A stretch of 64,000 nucleotides of DNA, taken from the NCBI RefSeq assembly GCF_014641615.1, contig NZ_BMIB01000003.1, positions 248,001 to 312,000 on the forward strand, given 5' to 3'. This document shows positions 16,371 to 24,930 of the stretch, piece by piece. The position numbers and the translations under genes were made by a program. The notes under the pieces were generated by a model that made no database searches, was not told the origin of the DNA, and saw only the letters and a list, made by a program, of their open reading frames with translations. The first letter of the stretch is position 1. Each line of letters starts with the position of its first letter. The DNA is from Filimonas zeae. Its GTDB lineage: Bacteria; Bacteroidota; Bacteroidia; Chitinophagales; Chitinophagaceae.

Positions 16371-19300
16371 ATGATACCATTTCTACATCTGCGTTGTAAA
16401 CGCTTATTTGTGCTGTGTTTTGTATTGTGTTGCCTGGCAAAAGCCAACGCGCAAACCCTTAATGCCGGTGATATTGTAATGACTGGCTGGAACACCTACA
16501 CCAACACAGTTAGCTTTGTAAACCTGGTAACCATACCCGGCGGAACGGTGATTAGAATTACCGATTACGGATGGAATAATTCTACACAAACGTTTACCGG
16601 AACGGCTACAGGAGATGGGGTAATTACCTGGACTACTGCCTCTGTCTTTCCGGCAGGCACGTTGTTTTCCATGCGTTTTCAGCAAAAAAACTCAGATCCC
16701 CTCAGTGGCCCCCGGCTGGCGAATAATTCCACAGGTGATAGCTTAAACTCGCAGATTACGGCTGTAGTGGGTTACACATTAACCGATCCTGTCACCAATA
16801 CAGGCGATGGGATATTTATTTTCCAGGGGGCCGAGAATAATCCTTTTTTTATTTATGGGTTTAACAATACCCAAGATGGTGCTGTGGATGCTACAGGATG
16901 GAATACGGTGGTATCCCAGAGTTTGCGTGATTCCAACTTTCCCGATGGCAATGGCAGTCAGAATACCCTTACCAAGGGTACCACTGCGGTGGGTATTACA
17001 GGGGGCGCTGGCTTTCAGCGTAACGTGCAGTATAATGGGCCTACCACTGCAGCAGATAAAGCTGCCTGGCTAGCCCGCTTAAACGACAGGAGTAACTGGA
17101 CAGGGGATAATACCTCGCCTGGTTCTACTACCAATGGTATCTCAACTACTTCTACTACATTAAATATCAATGCTGCTCCTGTTTTTGCAAGAACATCACC
17201 TGCTACGCTTTCTTATTGTGCAAACGGAGGAGTGGTGAATGTAAATGCTTTATTAAAAGGTTATGACGTCAATACCGGGCAAACCCTTAGCTGGACTGTA
17301 ACTACCGCCCCGGCACATAGTACCCTGGGTGGTTTCCCTTATTCCGCTTCTTCTACCGGAGACAGTGTAACTCCAGCGGGATTAACCCTTACGCCTGCGG
17401 CAGGCTATTCCGGACCGGATGCGTTTGTAATTAATCTTTCTGATGGAATAGTCAGTACCTCTTTAACCGTCAATGTTACGGTGAATGCGGCACCCGCTGT
17501 AGCTGCTATTACGGGCACTAATACGGTGTGTGCAGGCGCTACTACCCAATTGTCCAACACCACTTCCGGAGGTAGCTGGAGCAGCAGTAATACGGCTGTG
17601 GCTACGGTTGATGCCAGTGGTTTGGTAACCGGTTTGGCTGCGGGCACTTCTACCATTACTTATACTTATAACAATGGAGTCTGTAGTAATACAGCTACTG
17701 CATCCGTTGCTGTAAATGCATTACCTGCGGTAGCGGCTATTACCGGTACCACTACGGTTTGTTCCGGCTTAACTACCCAGTTGGCTGATGCCACTACCGG
17801 CGGCAGCTGGAGCAGCAGTAATACTGCTGTAGCCACCGTGGATGCCAGTGGTTTGGTAACGGCTGTAACGGCAGGCACTGCTACTATCTCTTATGCCTAT
17901 AGCAATGGAACGTGTAGTAATACTGCCAGCGCTACTGTTACTGTAAACGCTACGCCAGCTGTAGCCGCCATTACGGGCACCACTTCCGTATGTGCGGGTT
18001 TAACTACTCAGCTATCAAACGTTACTACGGGTGGCAGCTGGAGCAGCAGCAATACTGCTGTGGCAACTATTGATACCAGTGGCCTGGTAACCGGCGTAGC
18101 TGCGGGTACTGCCACTATTACCTATACTTATAACAATGGAAGCTGTACTAATACTGCCACTGCTACGGTAACTGTAAACGCATTACCTGCGGTGGCTGCC
18201 ATTACCGGTACTACCACTGTTTGCACCGGTTTAACAACGCAACTGGCTGATGCTACTACGGGTGGCAGCTGGAGCAGCAGTAATACCGCCGTGGCTACAG
18301 TAGATGCAAGTGGCCTGGTAACAGGCGTAACAGCCGGATCAGCCACTATTACTTATACTTATAATAACGGCACCTGTAGCAATACCGCTACTGCTGCTGT
18401 TACGGTAAATGCAACTCCCACAGTGGCCGCTATTACCGGTACTACTGCCGTATGTGAGGGATTAACCACGCACTTGGCAAACGCTACTGCCGGCGGTAGC
18501 TGGAGCAGCAGTAATACGGCTGCGGCAACAATTGACGCCAGTGGTTTGGTTACTGGTTTGCTGGCCGGAACAACAACTATTACTTACACTTATAATAACG
18601 GAAGTTGTACTAACACTGCTACTGCAAAGGTTACGGTAAATGCGTTGCCAACAGTAGCCGCTATTACCGGCACTACTACCGTTTGTGCAGGCCTTACCAC
18701 TCAATTAGCAGATGCTACTACCGGTGGCAGCTGGAGCAGCAGTAACATTGCTGTGGCAACTATTGATGCCAGTGGGCTGGTAACTGGTGTAGCCGCAGGC
18801 ACAGCCACTATTACCTATACTTATAATAATGGAACCTGCAGCAATACGGCTACTACTTCTGTAACCGTAAATGCACTACCCACGGCGGCCGCTATAACGG
18901 GTACAACTACGGTGTGTGCCGGTTTAACTACCCAGTTAGCAGATGCTACTGCCGGTGACAGCTGGAGCAGTAGTAATACAGCCGTGGCAACTATTGATGC
19001 CAGTGGTCTGGTAACTGGTATCGCCGCAGGTACAACCACCATTACCTATACCTATAATAATGGTACTTGTAGCAATACCGCTACCGCTACGGTAACTGTG
19101 AATGCGTTACCAGCTGTGGCCGCTATTACAGGCACTAACAGCGTATGTGTGGGATTAACTACTCAGTTGTCTAACGCTACTGCCGGTGGCAGCTGGACCA
19201 GTAGTAATACCGCTGCGGCAACAGTTGACGCCAGTGGTCTGGTTACTGGTGTAAGTGCAGGCACAAGTACTATTACCTATACCTATAATAACGGAACCTG

Positions 19301-22300
19301 CAGTAATACCGCCACCACTACGGTAACTGTGAATGCGTTGCCAGCTGTGGCAGCAATTACGGGCACTGCCAGTGTATGCGCGGGTTTAACCACACAGTTA
19401 TCTGATGCTACCACTGGTGGCAGCTGGAGCAGTAGTAATACGGCTGTGGCAACTATTGATGCCAGTGGCCTGGTTACGGGTGTAAGTGCAGGCACAAGTA
19501 CTATTACCTATACCTACAATAACGGAACCTGTAGCAATACGGCTACTACTTCTGTAACCGTAAATGCATTACCAACCGTGGCCGCGGTTACGGGTACAAC
19601 TACGGTGTGTGTGGGTTTAACCACTCAATTAGCCGATGCTACTGCCGGTGGCAGCTGGAGCAGTGATAATACAGCTGTGGCAACGGTAGACGCCAGTGGT
19701 CTGGTAACAGCAGTTTCAGCGGGTACAGCCACTATTACTTATACTTACAATAACGGAACCTGTAGCAATACCGCTACTGCCAGCGTAACAGTGAATGCCT
19801 TGCCGGTGGTGGCTGCTATTACCGGTACTACCACTGTGTGTGCGGGTTTAACCACGCAATTGTCTGATGCTACCGCCGGAGGCAGCTGGAGCAGCGGTAA
19901 TACTGCTGTGGCAACTATCGATGCCAGTGGCCTGATAACCGGTGTTGTTGCAGGCACAAGCACCATTACCTATACTTATAATAATGGAACCTGTACCAAT
20001 ATAGCCGCCACTACGGTAACTGTGAATGCGTTGCCAGCTGTGGCAGCTATTACGGGTACTACCAGTGTATGTACGGGTAGTGCCTCTCAATTATCTGATG
20101 CTACCACCGGTGGCAGCTGGAGTAGTGATAATACCGCCATTGCAACAGTGGACGCCAGTGGCCTGGTAACCGGTGTATCTGCCGGAACTGCCACTATTAC
20201 TTATACTTATAATAACGGAACCTGTAGCAATACAGCTACTGCAACTATTACGGTAAATGCATTGCCTGTGGTAGCCGCTATTACCGGTACTACTTCTGTA
20301 TGTGCCGGTTTAACTACTCAATTGGCAAATGCTACTACTGGTGGCAGCTGGAGTAGCAGCAATACTTCTGTGGCAACGGTAGATGCCAGTGGCCTTGTAA
20401 CTGGTGTTTCTGACGGAACAGCCACTATTACTTATACTTACAATAACGGCACCTGTAGCAATACCGCCACTGCCAGCGCAACAGTAAATCCATTGCCTGT
20501 TGTGGCCGCTATTACCGGTACTACTTCTGTATGTGCTGGTTTAACCACGCAGCTGGCTGATGCTACCGCCGGAGGCAGCTGGAGCAGCAATAATACTGCT
20601 GTGGCAACAGTGGATGCCGGTGGTTTGGTAACTGGTGTTTCTGCCGGAACTGTAATAATCACGTATAGTTATAACAACGGTACCTGTAGCAACGCTTCAA
20701 CGGTAGCTGTTACCGTAAATGCGCTGCCTGTATTGGCTGCCATTACGGGTACTACCACTGTATGTGCCGGACTTACTACACAACTGTCTGATGCTACCAC
20801 AGGTGGTAGCTGGAGTAGCAGCAATACCGCTGCGGCTATTGTTAACAGCAGTACGGGGGTGGTAACGGGTGTATCTGCCGGAACTGCTGCTATTACCTAT
20901 ACTTATAATAACGGCACCTGTACCAATTCAGTAACTACTACGGTTACGGTAAATGCGCTGCCAGCGGTAGCGGCTGTTACCGGATCAACAACGGTGTGTG
21001 CCGGATTAACTACGCAGCTGGCCAATGCTACGGCAGGCGGCAGCTGGAGCAGTGGTAATACAGCGGTAGCTACAGTAAACGCTTCCAGTGGCCTGGTAAC
21101 AGGTGTGGCAGCAGGAACTGCGGTTGTTACGTATAGCTTTAACAATGGAACCTGTAGCAACAGTGCTGCAACAACCATTACGGTTAACGCTTTACCAGTG
21201 CTGGCTGCTATTACCGGTACCACTACTGTATGTACCGGGTTAACTACGCAGCTGGCTAATGCTACTGCCGGTGGCAGCTGGAGCAGCAGTAACACAGCCG
21301 TGGCTACGGTTAACAGCAGTACAGGTTTGGTAACCGGTGTTGCTGCCGGAACCGCTACGATCACGTATACCTATAGTAACGGAACCTGTACCAATGCCGT
21401 TACTGCAACCGTTACGGTTAATACCAGGCCGGTAACACCGGTGATTACGCCGGGTGGTGCATTAAGCTTCTGCCTGGGATCGAGCGTTACGCTTACTTCT
21501 TCCTCCGCTACGGGCAACCAGTGGTTTAATAATGGAATAGCTATAGCAGGAGCAACCGGCAGTACGTACGCTGCTACCGCCAGTGGTATTTACACGGTGC
21601 GTGTAACCAATGCATCCGGTTGTTCGGCAGTGTCGGCTCCGCAGATTGTGGTAGTGTTTACATTACCTACGGCTATTGTTACTGTAAACGGGCCGCTGGG
21701 TATATGCGCAGGTGGTAATGTGGTGTTCACTTCCGCTTCCGCCACCGGTAATCAATGGTACCTGAATGGTGCGCCTGTTTCCGGTGCCACCGCACAGTCT
21801 TACACGGCAACTGCGGCTGGTTCTTATTCACTTACCGTAACCAATAGCAGTGGTTGTACGGCTACCTCATTGCCTTTTGTAGTTACTGTTAACCCATTAC
21901 CAGTATTGACTGTAACCAGTGAGGCAGGTTCCATTTCCAAAGGTGATGTAACCCGCTTGTCGGTAACTTCCAGCACTACTATTGCAGCAGCCAGCTGGAC
22001 GCCGACAGCATCGCTGAACTTCCCGCTAAGCACTTCGCCAACGGCCCGTCCGCTCGAAACCACACAATACACTGTTGCAGTAACAGATATTGCGGGTTGT
22101 AAGGCTACAGGTAATGTAACCATACAAGTGGTGGAAGACTTTAAGTTAACCCCACGTGTAATCATTACACCGAATGGTGATGGTGTTAACGACAAGTTTA
22201 TCATTGATAATATTGATGCCTATCCGGATAATACGTTACGCATCTTTGACCGCAGCGGTAAACTGATATACGAGAAAGAAAATTACCGTAACGATTGGGA

Positions 22301-22403
22301 AGGACGAACAGGCCTGCGTGCATTCCAGGACGACACTTATTTCTATGTGTTAACGGTGAAAGGCAGGATTATTAAAAAGGGAACTATTACACTTGTCCGT
22401 TAA
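16371..22403 (+). CDS. Giant T9SS type B surface protein with 17 Ig-like repeats
   Basis: I choose the ATG at 16371 because it opens a good signal peptide (MIPFLHLRCKRLFVLCF... cleaved near KANAQ); a GTG at 16335 overlaps the upstream gene. The product is about 2010 residues. An N-terminal domain of about 270 residues (GDIVMTGWNTYTNTVSFVNL) and a cadherin-like domain precede 17 near-identical Ig-like (BID_2-type) repeats of 77-78 residues, then two divergent Ig-like domains with NQWFNNG/NQWYLNG, a PKD-like segment and the gliding-motility C-terminal domain (ITPNGDGVNDKF ... LRIFDRSGKLIY ... GTITLVR), the type B T9SS sorting signal. Likely a long adhesin exported by T9SS; PorP/SprF follows 30 bases downstream. 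Confidence 0.92.
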   Translation: MIPFLHLRCKRLFVLCFVLCCLAKANAQTLNAGDIVMTGWNTYTNTVSFVNLVTIPGGTVIRITDYGWNNSTQTFTGTATGDGVITWTTASVFPAGTLFSMRFQQKNSDPLSGPRLANNSTGDSLNSQITAVVGYTLTDPVTNTGDGIFIFQGAENNPFFIYGFNNTQDGAVDATGWNTVVSQSLRDSNFPDGNGSQNTLTKGTTAVGITGGAGFQRNVQYNGPTTAADKAAWLARLNDRSNWTGDNTSPGSTTNGISTTSTTLNINAAPVFARTSPATLSYCANGGVVNVNALLKGYDVNTGQTLSWTVTTAPAHSTLGGFPYSASSTGDSVTPAGLTLTPAAGYSGPDAFVINLSDGIVSTSLTVNVTVNAAPAVAAITGTNTVCAGATTQLSNTTSGGSWSSSNTAVATVDASGLVTGLAAGTSTITYTYNNGVCSNTATASVAVNALPAVAAITGTTTVCSGLTTQLADATTGGSWSSSNTAVATVDASGLVTAVTAGTATISYAYSNGTCSNTASATVTVNATPAVAAITGTTSVCAGLTTQLSNVTTGGSWSSSNTAVATIDTSGLVTGVAAGTATITYTYNNGSCTNTATATVTVNALPAVAAITGTTTVCTGLTTQLADATTGGSWSSSNTAVATVDASGLVTGVTAGSATITYTYNNGTCSNTATAAVTVNATPTVAAITGTTAVCEGLTTHLANATAGGSWSSSNTAAATIDASGLVTGLLAGTTTITYTYNNGSCTNTATAKVTVNALPTVAAITGTTTVCAGLTTQLADATTGGSWSSSNIAVATIDASGLVTGVAAGTATITYTYNNGTCSNTATTSVTVNALPTAAAITGTTTVCAGLTTQLADATAGDSWSSSNTAVATIDASGLVTGIAAGTTTITYTYNNGTCSNTATATVTVNALPAVAAITGTNSVCVGLTTQLSNATAGGSWTSSNTAAATVDASGLVTGVSAGTSTITYTYNNGTCSNTATTTVTVNALPAVAAITGTASVCAGLTTQLSDATTGGSWSSSNTAVATIDASGLVTGVSAGTSTITYTYNNGTCSNTATTSVTVNALPTVAAVTGTTTVCVGLTTQLADATAGGSWSSDNTAVATVDASGLVTAVSAGTATITYTYNNGTCSNTATASVTVNALPVVAAITGTTTVCAGLTTQLSDATAGGSWSSGNTAVATIDASGLITGVVAGTSTITYTYNNGTCTNIAATTVTVNALPAVAAITGTTSVCTGSASQLSDATTGGSWSSDNTAIATVDASGLVTGVSAGTATITYTYNNGTCSNTATATITVNALPVVAAITGTTSVCAGLTTQLANATTGGSWSSSNTSVATVDASGLVTGVSDGTATITYTYNNGTCSNTATASATVNPLPVVAAITGTTSVCAGLTTQLADATAGGSWSSNNTAVATVDAGGLVTGVSAGTVIITYSYNNGTCSNASTVAVTVNALPVLAAITGTTTVCAGLTTQLSDATTGGSWSSSNTAAAIVNSSTGVVTGVSAGTAAITYTYNNGTCTNSVTTTVTVNALPAVAAVTGSTTVCAGLTTQLANATAGGSWSSGNTAVATVNASSGLVTGVAAGTAVVTYSFNNGTCSNSAATTITVNALPVLAAITGTTTVCTGLTTQLANATAGGSWSSSNTAVATVNSSTGLVTGVAAGTATITYTYSNGTCTNAVTATVTVNTRPVTPVITPGGALSFCLGSSVTLTSSSATGNQWFNNGIAIAGATGSTYAATASGIYTVRVTNASGCSAVSAPQIVVVFTLPTAIVTVNGPLGICAGGNVVFTSASATGNQWYLNGAPVSGATAQSYTATAAGSYSLTVTNSSGCTATSLPFVVTVNPLPVLTVTSEAGSISKGDVTRLSVTSSTTIAAASWTPTASLNFPLSTSPTARPLETTQYTVAVTDIAGCKATGNVTIQVVEDFKLTPRVIITPNGDGVNDKFIIDNIDAYPDNTLRIFDRSGKLIYEKENYRNDWEGRTGLRAFQDDTYFYVLTVKGRIIKKGTITLVR
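17499..21434 (+). repeat. 17 tandem Ig-like coding repeats (14 x 231 bp, 3 x 234 bp)
   Basis: Each unit runs from VAAITGTT through VNALPA. The first fourteen are 77 codons, the last three 78 because a Ser is added (VNSSTGLVTG in place of VDASGLVTG). Every unit keeps two cysteines (in TVCAGL and NGTCSN), a possible disulfide within each domain. Protein identity between units is high while codons vary freely at the third position. Confidence 0.93.
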
Positions 22404-22433
22404 CAGTATTGTAAAACAAGCAAATCAGGAAGT

Positions 22434-23333
22434 ATGAAAAAGTATATAATTGGGATAGTGCTGATCAGTTGCCTAAGCTTACAAGGCAAAGCACAATTGT
22501 ACTATAACAACCAGGCAGCCCGTTTTTTCCGTAACAACTATCTGGCTAACCCTGCATTTGCAGGCAGCCGCAACCAGCCATTTTTATATGGTCTGGTAAA
22601 CCGCAGCTGGATAGGGTTTGACGGTGCACCTACCTTAATACAGTTTGCCGGAGATCTTCCTTTTGGTGCGCACTCCGGTGCGGGCCTTCAGGTAGCTTCC
22701 GACAAAAGCGGTGTGCTGCAACGTACGTATGCTAAACTGAGTTATGCCTATAAGATAAAATTGGGTGGCCCTTCGGAATGGATAAAGCTGGGCTTTTCCT
22801 TAACCGGCTATCGCCAGCGTTTGGATAATACTGCTATTACAGATGGAGGTGCTATTGACCCTACTGCAAAAGCGTTTAATGATCAGGATTGGCATGTTGA
22901 CGGAGATTTTGGTGCCGTTTACCAAACAGAAGGGTTTCAGTTTAGTGCAACCGCTTTTAACCTGCGTCGTTGGTTTCCTCCATTAAACAAACAGCCTGTA
23001 GATTTAGAAACAGTGGCTTGTATGGCGTCTTATGCTTTTCAAACTTCCAGCAATATTGAGTTAAAGCCATTGCTCTCTGCCCGTTTTTTCACCAAATCTA
23101 ACTGGGTGGCAGCAGTAGGTGGTCAGTTTACGTACGATCACCTGTTTCATGCCAGTGCTGTTTGGCAAAACACCGGAAGCATTTGTGGAACACTGGGTTT
23201 TATGGTAAAGCAATTGGGTGAATTAAACTTTACCTATGCTTCCAATAATAAGCAGGGATATGGGCAGCAGTATGAAGTAGGGTTGGGGGTAGCCTTGCCT
23301 GGTAAGAAATTAAACGAGGTAAAGCAGAAATAG
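22434..23333 (+). CDS. PorP/SprF-family type IX secretion membrane protein
   Basis: The 299-residue protein has a signal peptide (cleavage near GKAQ) and the PorP/SprF signature: QLYYNNQAARFFRNNYLANPAFAGS, then NRSWIGFDGAPTLIQFAGDLP. The rest alternates in a beta-barrel manner. PorP/SprF proteins are outer-membrane parts or partners of the T9SS and are commonly encoded next to type B substrates, as here (30 bases after the giant adhesin). It probably anchors or helps to display that adhesin on the surface. Last gene of the rightward unit that begins at the tail-collar gene. Confidence 0.92.
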   Translation: MKKYIIGIVLISCLSLQGKAQLYYNNQAARFFRNNYLANPAFAGSRNQPFLYGLVNRSWIGFDGAPTLIQFAGDLPFGAHSGAGLQVASDKSGVLQRTYAKLSYAYKIKLGGPSEWIKLGFSLTGYRQRLDNTAITDGGAIDPTAKAFNDQDWHVDGDFGAVYQTEGFQFSATAFNLRRWFPPLNKQPVDLETVACMASYAFQTSSNIELKPLLSARFFTKSNWVAAVGGQFTYDHLFHASAVWQNTGSICGTLGFMVKQLGELNFTYASNNKQGYGQQYEVGLGVALPGKKLNEVKQK

Positions 23334-23352
23334 TTAACGATAATGGTAAGTT

Positions 23353-23385
23353 AGCCCCATAGCTGGTGGTTGCCAGTAAGGGGCT
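23353..23385 (+). terminator. Hairpin after the PorP/SprF gene
   Basis: AGCCCC and GGGGCT enclose an inner CTGG/CCAG stem about 20 bases after the porP-like stop. There is no T run, so this may be a transcript-end hairpin rather than a classic terminator. Confidence 0.3.
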
Positions 23386-23416
23386 GGCTGCCTCTTGCGG
23401 AGTTTCGGAATATGAA

Positions 23417-23480
23417 TTAGTGAAAGCTTTGCCTGAACTCCAGTGGTGATTTAGGTTAGACATTGAGGTCTGTTAAATGG
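23417..23480 (-). pseudogene. Fragment of the 3' end of an AraC-family gene
   Basis: Read leftward, this stretch first codes FNRPQ, matching FDRPQ in the C-terminal helix-turn-helix of the AraC protein encoded at 27198-28112. After an apparent loss of 23 bases it reads SPLEFRQSF in another frame, followed by His and TAA (23417-23419). The intact gene ends SPLEFRQSF, Arg, TAA. The last 29 bases (23422-23450) are identical to 27203-27231. So a broken copy of an AraC-type 3' end lies on the far side of the mcrBC genes. Confidence 0.7.
23422..23450. repeat. 29-bp direct repeat, left copy (mcrBC boundary)
   Basis: Exact 29-base match, beginning GAAAGCTTTGCC and ending CAGTGGTGAT, with the copy at 27203-27231. 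The match stops abruptly on both sides. The pair encloses only the mcrC and mcrB genes, about 3.75 kb. Confidence 0.85.
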
Positions 23481-23494
23481 CATAAAACCTGCCT

Positions 23495-24925
23495 TTATTT
23501 TGAGAAACCGGATTTTTCTATAACTGGTAGCCGAATGCCAAGCTTGTATACTTTGCAATAAGCTGCAACACTTTCTGCTTTTCTCAGAAGGTTGCTTAGT
23601 GAGTAGCTGAAGTCGATGGCATTCATATCCGGATACATAATAAGGCAGGCTATATTCTCTGCAGCCTTTGCAGCCAATTGGTTTCGTACTTTGTTTAATC
23701 TTGCGTATCCGGCAACTTGCCGGATATCCTGATGTATCTGTCCCTTTTGATACTGCAGCTTGTACTTGGCATCTATCACTAATTCGCAACCAGGCTTCGA
23801 GATCAATACGTCCAGCACATTGCCATATGTGCTGAACTGGTAATGAATATAATCTTTATCCTGGGGATTTGCTTTTAACAATTGTGTGTAGCAGTATAGC
23901 TCAAAGAGCCGTGGCATATCAATCCAGAAAGGAGGTGTTTTTATTTCTTTATTGGCCGTTTCCGAAAGATTGTATGCAAATTTTCTGAGGATTTGTCTGC
24001 CAACGGCAATTGCTTCTTTGTATTCTTTAAAGAAGGCGCTGTATCGTACCTGCTTCAATTGGTCTTCATTCAACTCATTGCCAATTTGTTCAAATGCCGG
24101 ACGGCAGTAGTTTGTCAGGTGTGTTATTGTTGTGAGATTATCTCCTGTAAACAGGGATTTGTTATTTTCTATGTAGCTGACGGCAAAACGAAGTACTTTT
24201 TTCAGGAAGCGGTTTTCGATATTGTCGGCGCCAAACACCTGGTATTCACAGAAAGTTTGTAAGGAGCGGCTTTTAAGTATGTTTTGTTTAATGTTTGATC
24301 CAACCAGTATTTTGCCTTTGATTGTGTTAGTCAGATTTTTTTGCACTTTGTAATACGACTTTTTCAGTCCCTTACGCACAATAACTTTCAGTAGTTGTAG
24401 AAACTGTATAATCAGGAAGGGCGTAAGCCGGTCTTCCTGTTGTGTTACCGGTATTTGTGAAGTGTTCCAATCAATCAGTACAAGGTTTTCTGTATAGCGG
24501 GAGGGGAGCCCGGCAGCCATGATGTCCAGTAGTATTTTGAGGTAATCAATTTCCTGATATTCAACAGGGGGGAGGTTGTAATTCGGGCTCTCCAGACTCA
24601 TTTCAGGGTCGGGGTCGTTGGTTGTTGCGTCAAAAATAGCTGCTAGTTTGGTATTGATTTTGGGTTCTACCTGTATCACTTTTTTTTCTTTAACCAGCCA
24701 GTCTACGCCAACATAGTAATCAGCTGTGAGAGAGAAAGTTTGCGCATTTTTCTGCTGTATCAAAAAAGGGTAAATGTTCCGTCCGCGCTCACGTTTAAAC
24801 ACGCGAATGTTATCCGGGTTAACCCTGGCAAAGATTTCTTCACTCAACGCCAGAGTATTTATTCCATCTCCGGCAATAGAATGGTATACCTCCACGCTGG
24901 CATGCTCTGTAAGTAGTATCTTCAT
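23495..24925 (-). CDS. mcrC: McrC-type nuclease subunit of an McrBC restriction system
   Basis: The 476-residue protein follows the McrC plan: an N-terminal beta-rich region (about 1-110), a helical middle (about 130-330; FLQLLKVIVRKGLKKSYYKV, GADNIENRFLKKVLRFAV) and a C-terminal PD-(D/E)xK nuclease fold with Asp372 in NVLDVLIS and Asp385-x-Lys387 in LVIDAKYK. McrC cuts DNA when recruited and driven by the McrB GTPase, giving a type IV restriction system against modified foreign DNA. The ATG lies 5 bases after the mcrB stop, so the two are one operon. It is larger than E. coli McrC (about 350 residues), as are many Bacteroidota forms. Confidence 0.88.
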   Translation of the reverse strand: MKILLTEHASVEVYHSIAGDGINTLALSEEIFARVNPDNIRVFKRERGRNIYPFLIQQKNAQTFSLTADYYVGVDWLVKEKKVIQVEPKINTKLAAIFDATTNDPDPEMSLESPNYNLPPVEYQEIDYLKILLDIMAAGLPSRYTENLVLIDWNTSQIPVTQQEDRLTPFLIIQFLQLLKVIVRKGLKKSYYKVQKNLTNTIKGKILVGSNIKQNILKSRSLQTFCEYQVFGADNIENRFLKKVLRFAVSYIENNKSLFTGDNLTTITHLTNYCRPAFEQIGNELNEDQLKQVRYSAFFKEYKEAIAVGRQILRKFAYNLSETANKEIKTPPFWIDMPRLFELYCYTQLLKANPQDKDYIHYQFSTYGNVLDVLISKPGCELVIDAKYKLQYQKGQIHQDIRQVAGYARLNKVRNQLAAKAAENIACLIMYPDMNAIDFSYSLSNLLRKAESVAAYCKVYKLGIRLPVIEKSGFSK

Positions 24926-24930
24926 GATAC

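Noticed and set aside
17405-21364. Series of minus-strand ORFs of 70-153 codons over the Ig repeats
   Set aside because: They recur at the repeat period and are antisense translations of the Ig-like units.
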